The notes: a model not told the origin generated them from the sequence alone. A stretch of DNA of 13,493 nt from Candidatus Falkowbacteria bacterium UBA2355 (GCA_002344425.1 DDTV01000010.1:1-13493); one strand, 5' to 3'; shown: positions 5,628 through 13,493, counted from the stretch's first letter. A program made the numbers and translations.

Positions 5628-8272
5628 TGAAAATATTATATTATTTAAAGAAGAATAAATTGCGCTACTTGGCGTTTATTTTTCCTGTTTTTGTCCTGGC
5701 AGTTTTCTTTCTTTATCCGGGCATAGTTTCGGCTAGCGTCAGCGATACCGTCAATCAAATAATGGGCGGAATCATTGGCGGCATAGTAAGCGCTTTGGGC
5801 AAGATGTTGATCGTCGTTATCAACGTCTTGATTTGGGTAGCTCAATATAATGATTTTATCAATGCCAAGGCTATTAGCAACGGCTGGGGAATTTTGCGCG
5901 ATTTGTGCAACATGTTCTTTATTTTGATTTTATTAGTTATTGCCTTTGCTACGACCCTGAACCGCGAGAGTTATTCGATGAAACGCTTATTGCCGAAATT
6001 CATCATTGCTGCCATTCTAATTAATTTTTCCAAACTCATCTGCGGCGTTATTATCGATTTTGCGCAGGTCATCATGTTGACCTTTGTTAACGGATTTAGA
6101 GATATCGGCGGCGGTAACCTGGCTGACATGCTGGGTATTACCGAGCTTTTGTCGGCTGATTTGTCCAATGCCGAAGCGGTTAACACTTTTGCAATACTGG
6201 GGTCTTATCTGCTGGCTTTGCTTTATGTTTTGGTAGCCGGCGCGGTTTTAGTTGTTATGCTCTTTCTTTTGATCATGAGAATCGTCATGATTTGGATGTA
6301 TGTTGTTTTGTCGCCCTTGCCTTATCTTATGATGATTTTGCCGGCGACGCAAAAATATGCCGATCAATGGTGGAAACAATTTATCGAAGCGGTGGCAACC
6401 GGTCCGATTTTGGCTTTCTTTATTTGGCTGTCCTTTGCGAGCGCGACAGTCGGATCTAGCGGACAAGACGTGATCGGCGTCGCGCCCAATTCTTCAAGCG
6501 AAAATGAAAAGAAATATTTAGAGTCATTGAATACTTCAGCGGGTTTGACTAAGGCCGGCTCGGCGGACGGTATGTTAAAGTTTGTTATTTCCATCGGTTT
6601 ATTGATGGGTGGAATTATTATTACCAAGCAGGCCGGTGGAGCGGTTGGACAAATGGCCGGTCGGCTCAGCGACAAGATTCAAAAAGGCGGAATCAATCTC
6701 GCTAAGGGCGGAGCGAAAATGGCCGGGCGCACTACTCTTGATACGGCCAAGATGGCAGGTCGTGGCGCATTACTGGCCGGCGGTAAAACTATGGATAAAC
6801 TTGGTACGGCTATCAGCAATAAAACCGGCGGCCGTTTGGGAAGCGGCTTGCAGTCAGCCGGTAAATTCGCTTTGGGTTGGCAAGCTGATTTGAAGTCAGC
6901 GCGTGATGATGCGCAAGCCGAGAAAAAGAAAAAGCGACTCGAGAAATTGGGTATTAAATCCGGCGGTCAGGCAGCCTTGTCTGAATGGCGCGATAAATCA
7001 ATGACCGGAAAGATTGTAGCCAGTGGCTTAACCGCTTCACCGGGAGAATTGGCGACTATGGGAACCAAGGCTACGGTTAAATGGATGGGCGGCAAGCTGA
7101 AGAATTTCGCGGTTAATCGGGAAAAGAAGAAGAATCTTAAGGATACGGAAAGGATGATGACTGATGTTGATAAACAGAAGGTTGCTGAAAGAGATGCGGC
7201 CAGAACGAAATTACGCAATGAAAGGAACAATAAGTTTGAAGACTACAATCAACAGGAAAAGAAAGAATCAGAGGCGCAGAAGAATCGTAATGATAAAGAA
7301 TATCTTAACGCCGAGAGCGCTGGTATGTCTCAACCTGAGCTTGATAATCTCAAGAATGTTCATAAACAATCGATGGATGATATTGCGAAGAAGTATAATG
7401 ACTTGCGAAATCAGGCCTCGGCTCAATATTATACTGATTCGAAGGCAAAGGATAATGAAATTGATGATAAATATAAGGGAAGGGCTACTGCCGCGGCAGA
7501 ATATCATGAAGTTGCTCAGAAAACCATTGATCGAGATACAAGACTTAAAGAAAATGATCGTCTTAAAGATGATGATTTGTATCGTATTGATAATCAACGA
7601 AAGAGTGAGATTGCCGAAGCTAAAAAGAAATTCTCGGCTTCGCCTATGGCGCGTGATATGGAGATTGATAAGATCAATCAACGCTTCAACGCCGAAGAGA
7701 AAAAAGCCCAAGATGATCATGCGCAACGCCTCAGGGTTATTAAGGATGATTATAAAGATATTCCTGAGAAAACCGAACTTCGCCATTTTGGCACCAAGGC
7801 CGTTGGCGGAGCGGGTAATTTGATGAATAAGGTTGAACCGGGTCGTTTGACCGGCGAAGCACTTAAAAAAGGAACCAAAGAATACGCCGATGCTAAGGCT
7901 ACCGTTCAAGCCCTTAAAGTTGAAGGTGTTATCCGCTTTGATGCCAATGACTTCAGTACAGCCAAGGGCATCAATGGTACTCATGAAAAACTCTATTCCG
8001 AACTCGCTTCTCCAACCAGCGTCGACGCCAAGGATGCTTTGGGCAATCTAACTAAACATATGAAAGATATTGTTGCTAAGGGCGGACCGGAGAATAAGAA
8101 GGAATCTCTCGTCGTAGCTTCCGTTAAGAAAGGTTTGGCTCACTTCTTTAGCAAGAATCCGGAGAAGAGAGCGCCGTTCAAAGATTTGATTGCCGAACTG
8201 GAAAAAATAGATACGGGTGATGACAAAGGACGTATCAAGATAGATGATTTCGCTCCTAAGACAAAGTCATAA
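5624..8272 (+). CDS. TrbL/VirB6-like polytopic T4SS membrane protein with long charged tail
   Basis: An 882-residue protein. The N-terminus (1-38) has basic residues, a hydrophobic core and VSASVS, resembling a signal peptide or anchor. Further membrane segments lie at about 45-73, 93-111, 124-155, 188-228, 231-241, 255-276 and 317-334. The segment PLPYLMMILPATQKYADQWW (231-250) before EAVATGPILAFFIW is typical of the TrbL/VirB6-like proteins next to PrgI and VirB4, which form the inner-membrane channel platform. Residues 340-420 are Gly/Ala/Lys-rich. About 425-750 are extremely Lys/Glu/Asp-rich and predicted coiled coil, and 750-882 look like a small soluble domain. TrbL/VirB6 proteins are commonly 300-500 residues, so the tail roughly doubles the length. 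ATG 5624 overlaps the upstream stop; a second ATG at 5627 is possible. Confidence 0.85.
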   Translation: MMKILYYLKKNKLRYLAFIFPVFVLAVFFLYPGIVSASVSDTVNQIMGGIIGGIVSALGKMLIVVINVLIWVAQYNDFINAKAISNGWGILRDLCNMFFILILLVIAFATTLNRESYSMKRLLPKFIIAAILINFSKLICGVIIDFAQVIMLTFVNGFRDIGGGNLADMLGITELLSADLSNAEAVNTFAILGSYLLALLYVLVAGAVLVVMLFLLIMRIVMIWMYVVLSPLPYLMMILPATQKYADQWWKQFIEAVATGPILAFFIWLSFASATVGSSGQDVIGVAPNSSSENEKKYLESLNTSAGLTKAGSADGMLKFVISIGLLMGGIIITKQAGGAVGQMAGRLSDKIQKGGINLAKGGAKMAGRTTLDTAKMAGRGALLAGGKTMDKLGTAISNKTGGRLGSGLQSAGKFALGWQADLKSARDDAQAEKKKKRLEKLGIKSGGQAALSEWRDKSMTGKIVASGLTASPGELATMGTKATVKWMGGKLKNFAVNREKKKNLKDTERMMTDVDKQKVAERDAARTKLRNERNNKFEDYNQQEKKESEAQKNRNDKEYLNAESAGMSQPELDNLKNVHKQSMDDIAKKYNDLRNQASAQYYTDSKAKDNEIDDKYKGRATAAAEYHEVAQKTIDRDTRLKENDRLKDDDLYRIDNQRKSEIAEAKKKFSASPMARDMEIDKINQRFNAEEKKAQDDHAQRLRVIKDDYKDIPEKTELRHFGTKAVGGAGNLMNKVEPGRLTGEALKKGTKEYADAKATVQALKVEGVIRFDANDFSTAKGINGTHEKLYSELASPTSVDAKDALGNLTKHMKDIVAKGGPENKKESLVVASVKKGLAHFFSKNPEKRAPFKDLIAELEKIDTGDDKGRIKIDDFAPKTKS

Positions 8273-8280
8273 TTTAACCT

Positions 8281-9228
8281 ATGCCCATTATAGAACAAGC
8301 CATTGATAAATATCAGAATGATTTACCGGAAGAAATTCGCTTGATTTGTGAAAGCGAGAGGATTATGACGGTTAAAAAAGAGCTGGAAGAGCGTTATGGT
8401 TTAGAGCTATCGCCGCTGATTATCTTTTTTGCAGTCGGCGACATTGCTTTGGAAGAAGTTTCCGATTTTCTTGAGAATGAATACAATTTGGATGAAGCGA
8501 CCGCAAAAACAGCGGCGCAGGATATTGAAACATCTTTGCTTAAACCTTTAAACGAGAGAGTTGATTTCATTAATGAACATCCCGATAAGACGATGACTCT
8601 TGATCAGGAAAAGGTTTTTGTAGAAAATATTTTTAAAAAGAATTTAAATGCGGAGCTTAATGAGGATTTGGTTCTAATTGATGCGACGAATCGCCGTTTA
8701 TTTTCTATTTTAGGGCGCGATTTATCATTTCAAAAAAGAATGGAACAGCTCTTGTACGAGAATGATGAAGTCGTGACCGAACAGATGCTGGTAATTGACG
8801 GACAGAAACAAAAGGGGACAATCGGTAATTGGATTAAGGATTTTATCGCCAAGCACGGCAGCCAATCTTATGACAGTGTCAGTCTATCCGCGTTTTTAAT
8901 CAATTCGGAGAACGGAAAAGGACTTTCCGAAGAGGAGCGTAAAAAAGTGGCTCGAGTTCTTCGCATGTATGTTAACATTAAATTTTTCCCCGACAGTATG
9001 CCGTCGGACAATCCTAAAGATTGGCAAATGATTCCTTATGAAGTTCCGGTTGAGACCATTAAGGCTCCGGCCGAAAAAATTAAAATTGAAGCCCCAAAAT
9101 CAAGCGAAAAACCGGGGCCGACTAATCCCGGACTGCTTGAATTGAAAAATATGCTCTTGCAATATCCGGCCGGGAGCTTAGAACGTTCGGCCATTGAAGA
9201 AGAAATTAGGAATTTTGAAAAGAATTAG
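8281..9228 (+). CDS. Conserved-looking soluble hypothetical protein of the T4SS-like operon (paralogue A)
   Basis: A 315-residue acidic protein without membrane segments or signal peptide; no named family recognised. Residues 15-90 form a helical domain that aligns without gaps to residues 11-86 of the next gene's product (about 19 identities in 76, hand alignment), clearest at SDFLENEYNL (61-70). A middle helical region (about 150-235) includes WIKDFIAKHG and GLSEEERKKVARVLR and also resembles the downstream protein. A Pro/Lys/Glu-rich linker (255-282) leads to a short C-terminal helical hairpin. It starts 8 bases after the TrbL/VirB6-like stop, without a Shine-Dalgarno. Position between membrane channel and PrgI/VirB4 genes suggests a cytoplasmic partner of the machine; this is inference. 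Confidence 0.75.
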   Translation: MPIIEQAIDKYQNDLPEEIRLICESERIMTVKKELEERYGLELSPLIIFFAVGDIALEEVSDFLENEYNLDEATAKTAAQDIETSLLKPLNERVDFINEHPDKTMTLDQEKVFVENIFKKNLNAELNEDLVLIDATNRRLFSILGRDLSFQKRMEQLLYENDEVVTEQMLVIDGQKQKGTIGNWIKDFIAKHGSQSYDSVSLSAFLINSENGKGLSEEERKKVARVLRMYVNIKFFPDSMPSDNPKDWQMIPYEVPVETIKAPAEKIKIEAPKSSEKPGPTNPGLLELKNMLLQYPAGSLERSAIEEEIRNFEKN

Positions 9229-9242
9229 TTTTCTTATTGCCC

Positions 9243-10523
9243 ATGCTGTCTTATTTGCAAAAATTTAATAGCCTGCCCAAAGATATTAAAGACGCGGTCG
9301 CTTCGCCTGAGGCGGCGGCGCGTATTGTTCAAATCGGAACTACTTATAAGATAGATTTGGCCGCTTTGGTTATGAAGGTCATGGTCAAAGAAGTTCCGCT
9401 TGATGGTTTGAGCGCATTTATAGTCAACCAATATAATTTGCCGGCTGAGCAGGCTTCTAAGCTGGAAAAAGATTTGCGCAAATCGATTTTCAGTCCGGTT
9501 ATTGATTATTTATTGGGCGCTTCAGCCGGTCCCAAATTGGTTTTTTCCGAAACTGATGAAAAAGAAGTTAAACAAACGACAGTCCCGGCTTCCACCCTAG
9601 ATTATGACGCAATGATTGAAGCCGCCCTAAGCCGCGTAGTTGCCAAATCACATATTGATTTTGATCCTTTGACCGGAGGAAAATTCAGGCAGGTTATTAA
9701 AACTTTCCTGCGCGGAACGCGCGATAAAGCAATGACCCTTGAAGCTTTGACCAAGGCGCTTGAATTGGGTGGAGTCGCTTTGAGCCGAGATGCGGCCGAA
9801 CGCGCGCTCGGCGTTGCCGAAGCTGAAATGCGGCTCTTCGGTAAACCGGCGCCGCGACCAAGCGTGAAAATTCCCGTGCCTGAAGATTCGGCAATTTCAG
9901 CTTCGCCTTTTAAAAAAATAGTTAATGAAAGTGATTATGATTTAGCTTCGGCTTTGAAAGACAAGCCGAAGCTAGAAACGCCGGTCAAGCAAGAGCCAAT
10001 TACCGATCCGGCGCACGAATTGGCCCCGCTCGTCCCCAAAGTAGTCAATGATATAAAAGCGCCTGAACCGGCAAGAAAGATAATCAAACAAGCCGTGGCG
10101 GCTAAGGCAATGGATAAGGCGGCGCTAAAAACGATTGTCAATTTTAAAACTTCTGCTTCGGGCAAAGTCCGCATGGATGATATACGTTTCACGCCCCAAG
10201 TGCTAAGCCCGATTGACGAGTTGCGTTACATGACAATCAAAACCTTCCGCCGTTTACATCCCGATCCGACCAAGGCGACAGAGAAGATTAAAGAGAAATT
10301 GGAATTTCTCGGCCAAAGCGAATACGGCAAAAAAATTGAAGGCATTGTCGCTTGGCAGGAAAGCCCTTTAAGCAAGCTGTATTTGTCCCTTTGCCGACGC
10401 GCCCTCGAAGAAGGCAAGCCGGTTGTTGACATACTTAAAGCCGAATTGAAGTCTCAGCCAGAATCATTAAAGCCCGAGGAGCTTTCGGCGATTATTGCCT
10501 TGAATCGAAGTTTGAAGTTCTAG
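9243..10523 (+). CDS. Conserved-looking soluble hypothetical protein of the T4SS-like operon (paralogue B)
   Basis: A 426-residue protein from ATG 9243; an in-frame TTG at 9237 would add two residues, but all confident neighbours use ATG. Residues 11-86 match the N-terminal domain of the upstream protein, including LSAFIVNQYNL (56-66). A middle helical domain (about 120-200, with FRQVIKTFLRGTR and GGVALSRDAAERAL) resembles that protein's middle region. A Pro/Lys/Ala-rich linker (205-290) leads to a separate C-terminal domain (about 310-426) with ELRYMTIKTFRRLHPDPTKA (326-345) and EGIVAWQESPLSKLYLSL (366-383). No membrane segment or catalytic motif is visible. The gap to the upstream gene is 14 bases and to the downstream gene 1 base. 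A structural or regulatory cytoplasmic component is likely; function unknown. Confidence 0.75.
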   Translation: MLSYLQKFNSLPKDIKDAVASPEAAARIVQIGTTYKIDLAALVMKVMVKEVPLDGLSAFIVNQYNLPAEQASKLEKDLRKSIFSPVIDYLLGASAGPKLVFSETDEKEVKQTTVPASTLDYDAMIEAALSRVVAKSHIDFDPLTGGKFRQVIKTFLRGTRDKAMTLEALTKALELGGVALSRDAAERALGVAEAEMRLFGKPAPRPSVKIPVPEDSAISASPFKKIVNESDYDLASALKDKPKLETPVKQEPITDPAHELAPLVPKVVNDIKAPEPARKIIKQAVAAKAMDKAALKTIVNFKTSASGKVRMDDIRFTPQVLSPIDELRYMTIKTFRRLHPDPTKATEKIKEKLEFLGQSEYGKKIEGIVAWQESPLSKLYLSLCRRALEEGKPVVDILKAELKSQPESLKPEELSAIIALNRSLKF

Positions 10524-10524
10524 T

Positions 10525-10995
10525 ATGATGCAATTTACCGTACCACAATTCATTGATGTTGAAGACAAGATTTTCGGACCGATAACCGTTCGGCAATTCG
10601 TCATCGAATTGATAACGGCTTTGTTAATCGCGGTTTGTTATCGGGTCTTTGACTTCGCCCTTTTTATCGTTGCCGCCTTGGTATTGTTTACCATTGGAAC
10701 GACTTTTGCTTTTGTAAAAATCAACGGTGCGGCCTTTCATTTTTTCTTGCTGAATCTCATACAGACATTGAAGAAACCGCGGTTACGCGTTTGGCGCAAA
10801 GATGATACACTGAGCATAGGACTGGAATTCGATACTATGCCGACGCCGGCTGCGGCCGTACCTTCGGGCAGACAGTATTCGCAGAGCCGTTTGAACGAAT
10901 TGTCTTTGATTGTCGACACCCAAGGATCATATCAAGGCGAGGCCACTGATGACGTCGTCATTGAATTGCACAAAAAAATTCCCTCCGATTTTTAA
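10525..10995 (+). CDS. PrgI-family (VirB3-like) small membrane protein
   Basis: A 156-residue protein beginning MMQFTVPQFIDVEDKIFGPI, with VPQFIDVEDKI-GP-T-RQF characteristic of the PrgI family, which sits immediately before VirB4 in Gram-positive-type conjugation systems and is the likely VirB3 counterpart. Two adjacent membrane segments lie at about 24-41 and 44-64, followed by a conserved-looking short cytoplasmic region with FLLNLIQTLKKPRLRVWRK (74-92). The C-terminal 60 residues are polar and variable in appearance. Residues VWR-KD are typical of the family end. ATG 10525 comes one base after the upstream stop; ATG 10528 is an alternative. It is expected in the inner membrane, bound to VirB4 and the VirB6-like channel. 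Confidence 0.9.
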   Translation: MMQFTVPQFIDVEDKIFGPITVRQFVIELITALLIAVCYRVFDFALFIVAALVLFTIGTTFAFVKINGAAFHFFLLNLIQTLKKPRLRVWRKDDTLSIGLEFDTMPTPAAAVPSGRQYSQSRLNELSLIVDTQGSYQGEATDDVVIELHKKIPSDF

Positions 10996-11001
10996 TTGTT
11001 T

Positions 11002-11679
11002 ATGCCGAAACACAAAGCTCCAACTCATCCCTCAACTTTGCGCCATCTTGATATCGCCGGTATCAGGCAAGATACCGTTATCATGAAGGACGGCAATTTG
11101 CGTTCGGTTATCATGGTCTCCAGCATTAACTTCGCTTTGAAGAACGAAGATGAGCAAAACGCCATCATCGCCGCCTATGTTAGTTTTTTAAACAATGTGA
11201 ATTTTCCTCTGCAAATCGTTATTCAATCGCGCGAATTGAATATTGAAGGCTATTTGTCTCAGCTTAAACAAAAAGAAAAAGAGCAGACTAATGAATTGCT
11301 GAAAATGCAGATTACCGAGTATTTAAGCTATATCAAGGAATTGGTTTCATTGTCGAAGATTATGAACAAGCGTTTTTACGTGGTGGTGCCTTATGATCCG
11401 ATGTCCGATAAGAAGAAAGGCTTCTTGGCCCGTTTGACGGAAACATTTTCACCAACCTCCTTGATTAAGATGAAGGAAGATAAATTTATGCGCTTACGCA
11501 AGGAATTGAATCGCCGCGTTGATACGGTTATTTCCGGACTAAGCTCAATCGGACTTAACACTATTGAATTGGATACTCAGAGCTTAATTGAATTGTATTA
11601 TAATACATATAATCCGGTGACGGCCTCAAATGAGCACCTGGCCGAAGTTGATAAATTAAGACTTGAAGAAAGCGCCTAG
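11002..11679 (+). CDS. TraC-like domain protein (stand-alone module upstream of VirB4)
   Basis: A 225-residue protein from ATG 11002; an in-frame TTG at 10996 directly after the upstream stop is less likely. Residues 12-75 (IAGIRQDTVIMKDGNLRSVI, then MVSSINFALKNEDEQNAI) resemble the N-terminal domain of TraC/VirB4-type ATPases. Residues 95-130 (helix, then KRFYVVVPYDP at 123-133) and 165-205 (helical, then GLNTIELDTQSLIELYYNTY) continue that fold. No Walker motifs are present, so it cannot hydrolyse ATP itself. It sits between the PrgI and VirB4 genes, the order I recall in Patescibacterial loci. I infer a structural partner that helps VirB4 dock on the membrane complex. Confidence 0.8.
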   Translation: MPKHKAPTHPSTLRHLDIAGIRQDTVIMKDGNLRSVIMVSSINFALKNEDEQNAIIAAYVSFLNNVNFPLQIVIQSRELNIEGYLSQLKQKEKEQTNELLKMQITEYLSYIKELVSLSKIMNKRFYVVVPYDPMSDKKKGFLARLTETFSPTSLIKMKEDKFMRLRKELNRRVDTVISGLSSIGLNTIELDTQSLIELYYNTYNPVTASNEHLAEVDKLRLEESA

Positions 11680-11680
11680 T

Positions 11681-13493
11681 ATGGTCAAATTCCTTGAATT
11701 GTTTTCCAAAAAGAAAAAAGACGAGGCTGACATGCCCTTAGAAAATTCGGCTGATGAGTCGAAGGTTTTGACGCCCGGTCTGCAGGAAATTCAGCGTTTT
11801 GAAGCGGAAGCTCGTACGGCCGAAGAACTCGTGTCTGAAGAAAAGGTTTTCCGACGCGGTTTATTGTCGATTAACGAGTTGATTGCTCCGGAAAGCATGG
11901 AGGTGACGCCCCATTACCTAAAATTGGGCGGCAAATTTTTGCGAACTATTTTTGTTATTTCTTATCCCCGTTATATCAGCGTCGGTTGGTTTGCTCCGGT
12001 TATTAACCTCAATTCTACCTTTGATATCGCAATGTATTTTTATCCGGTTAAAAGCGGCATTATCTTAAAACAGCTTAAAAAGAAAGTCGGCGCCCTTGAA
12101 GCTCAAATTATCGCCGATGCGGAGAAGGGCTCGCCGCGTGATCCTATTAGAGAAACCGCTTTGCGCGATATCGAAGCTTTGCGCGACGCCTTGACGCAGG
12201 GCACAGAGAAATTCTTCCAATTCGCCCTCTATGTAACCTTATATTCGGATACGATTGAAGAACTTGACCGCATGTCCGATGTTGTTGAAGACATGTTCGG
12301 CGCACGGCTTGTTTATTCAAAACGGGTTTATTACCAATCCGAACAGGGCTTTAACTCAACCTTGCCGCTTAATAACGACGAATTGTATATTGCTTTCAAT
12401 ATGAACTCCTCGCCGGTTGCTTCGTCCTTTCCCTTTGTTTCGAGCGAGCTGACTTCTGATAACGGAATTCTTTACGGCATCAACCGCCATAATAACAGTT
12501 TGATTCTCTTTGACCGTTTCAGTTTGCAAAACGCCAATTCAGTTGTCTTTGCTACTTCCGGTGCCGGAAAGAGTTATGCCATTAAATTGGAAATTTTACG
12601 GTCTTTGATGATGGGCACGGAAATCATAGTTATCGACCCGGAATATGAATACAAGCACTTGGCCGAAGCTGTCGGCGGAACTTATATTAATATTTCTTTG
12701 GCTTCGCAAAGTAAGATTAACCCCTTTGATTTGCCTAAGGCGGTCGGCGATCAAACTAAAATTGAAGATATTATCCGTTCGGCCGTCATTACTTTAAAGG
12801 GCTTGATCCGATTGATGATCGGCAATTTGTCATACGAAGAAGATTCGATAGTTGACCGCGCCTTGCTTGAAACTTACGCGCGCAAAGACATTACGCCCGA
12901 TGCCGATTTGGCTACAGTTGAACCGCCGATTATGCAGGATTTTGAAGAAATTCTCGAAGGTATGCAAGGCGGCGCCGATCTCGCGACTCGCTTAAAAAAA
13001 TATACCGAAGGAACTTTCTCGGGTTTGTTTAATTCTCCGACCAACGTTGAGATGGATAATCAGCTGATTTGTTTCTCGGTGCGCGATCTTGAAGACGAAC
13101 TGCGCCCGATGGCAATCTATACGATTATCAATTATATTTGGAACGAGGTACGCAGCCAGGTTCGCAAGCGCGTCCTTGTCATAGACGAAGCTTGGTGGAT
13201 GATGCAACAGGAAGACAGCGCCAAATTCATTTATTCTCTGGTCAAACGTTGCCGCAAATACTATCTCGGCGTAACGACGATCACCCAAGACGTCAACGAC
13301 TTTTTGCGCAGCCAATACGGACAAGCCATAGTTACCAACTCTTCCTTGCAGATTCTTTTGAAGCAATCTCCGGCCTCAATCGACCTGATCCAAAAAACTT
13401 TCATTTTGACGGAAAGCGAGAAATATCTTTTGCTTGAATGCGGCGTCGGTGAAGGTATTTTCTTTGCTGGCAATAAGCACGCCGCCATAAAAG
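11681..13493 (+). CDS. virB4: VirB4-family T4SS ATPase (3' end beyond window)
   Basis: An open frame from ATG 11681 gives 604 residues without a stop and continues past the right edge. Residues 1-60 are a charged, probably flexible leader. Residues about 72-260 form the VirB4 N-terminal domain (KFLRTIFVISYPRYI at 85-99, then a coiled region). The RecA-like motor has Walker A ATSGAGKS (291-298, K297), IDPEYEY soon after, Walker B VLVIDEAWW (498-506, D502 and E503) and the sensor-like TTITQDVNDF (532-541, Q536). All key residues are present, so it should be an active ATPase powering assembly or substrate transport at the inner membrane. ATG 11681 starts one base after the upstream stop. VirB4 proteins of this group are usually around 600-700 residues, so little is likely missing. 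Confidence 0.93.
   Translation, partial: MVKFLELFSKKKKDEADMPLENSADESKVLTPGLQEIQRFEAEARTAEELVSEEKVFRRGLLSINELIAPESMEVTPHYLKLGGKFLRTIFVISYPRYISVGWFAPVINLNSTFDIAMYFYPVKSGIILKQLKKKVGALEAQIIADAEKGSPRDPIRETALRDIEALRDALTQGTEKFFQFALYVTLYSDTIEELDRMSDVVEDMFGARLVYSKRVYYQSEQGFNSTLPLNNDELYIAFNMNSSPVASSFPFVSSELTSDNGILYGINRHNNSLILFDRFSLQNANSVVFATSGAGKSYAIKLEILRSLMMGTEIIVIDPEYEYKHLAEAVGGTYINISLASQSKINPFDLPKAVGDQTKIEDIIRSAVITLKGLIRLMIGNLSYEEDSIVDRALLETYARKDITPDADLATVEPPIMQDFEEILEGMQGGADLATRLKKYTEGTFSGLFNSPTNVEMDNQLICFSVRDLEDELRPMAIYTIINYIWNEVRSQVRKRVLVIDEAWWMMQQEDSAKFIYSLVKRCRKYYLGVTTITQDVNDFLRSQYGQAIVTNSSLQILLKQSPASIDLIQKTFILTESEKYLLLECGVGEGIFFAGNKHAAIK

Noticed and set aside
7164..7823. Plus-strand open frame of 219 codons in another frame of the VirB6-like tail
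   Set aside because: The product is dominated by Arg, Ile, Met and Lys, as expected for a shifted reading of Asp/Lys/Glu-rich codons. It is nested in a convincing gene and has no ribosome binding site.
7268..7984. Long minus-strand open frame inside the VirB6-like gene
   Set aside because: It lies wholly within the charged tail of the plus-strand gene, where codon bias removes reverse-strand stops. Its product is Ile/Leu/Phe-rich with no recognisable domain, and there is no start signal.
9237..9242. TTG start extending the 9243 gene by two codons
   Set aside because: ATG at 9243 is available immediately downstream, and no Shine-Dalgarno supports TTG. The same reasoning applies to TTG 10996 versus ATG 11002.

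Overview
The window looks like chromosomal DNA from a Candidate Phyla Radiation (Patescibacteria, probably Parcubacteria-type) bacterium. This inference rests on the architecture from about 4.85 kb to the right edge: a compact conjugation/type IV secretion-like (T4SS-like) operon in the arrangement I associate with these small-genome bacteria (membrane protein, giant TrbL/VirB6-like protein, two uncharacterised soluble proteins, PrgI, TraC-like domain protein, VirB4). Gaps between genes are very short, most starts lack a Shine-Dalgarno sequence, and the standard code is used (TAA, TAG and TGA all act as stops). I cannot name a genus.

Left accessory part (1-3222). A truncated minus-strand gene (1-197) diverges from a nucleotidyltransferase gene (227-979) across a short, almost pure A/T spacer. 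A hairpin terminator follows. Then comes a NodU/CmcH-type O-carbamoyltransferase (1120-2781) with a textbook promoter (TTGACA-17-TATAAT) and the only strong ribosome binding site in the window, closed by a strong terminator. A 120-residue protein with a Cys-His-Asp, transglutaminase/papain-like pattern (2860-3222) follows. This part is visibly more A/T-rich at its left end and looks like variable gene content beside a conserved core.

Core part (3286-4749). A complete class II lysyl-tRNA synthetase gene (lysS) with its own promoter and terminator.

Secretion-like operon (4854 to beyond the right edge). One promoter (4801-4830) directly abuts the lysS terminator and appears to drive seven same-strand genes with gaps of -4 to 14 bases. 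In order they are: a membrane protein with a disordered N-terminus; an 882-residue polytopic TrbL/VirB6-like protein with a roughly 450-residue charged tail; two soluble proteins that share a previously unnamed N-terminal domain and look like diverged paralogues; a PrgI-family (VirB3-like) small membrane protein; a stand-alone TraC-like domain protein; and a VirB4 ATPase with intact Walker A and B motifs, cut by the window end. Together these would form the inner-membrane platform and motor of a secretion, DNA-transfer or DNA-uptake machine. No relaxase, VirD4 coupling protein, pilin or outer-membrane component is visible here.

No tRNA, rRNA, CRISPR array or insertion sequence was recognised. 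There is no gene-free stretch over 300 bases.
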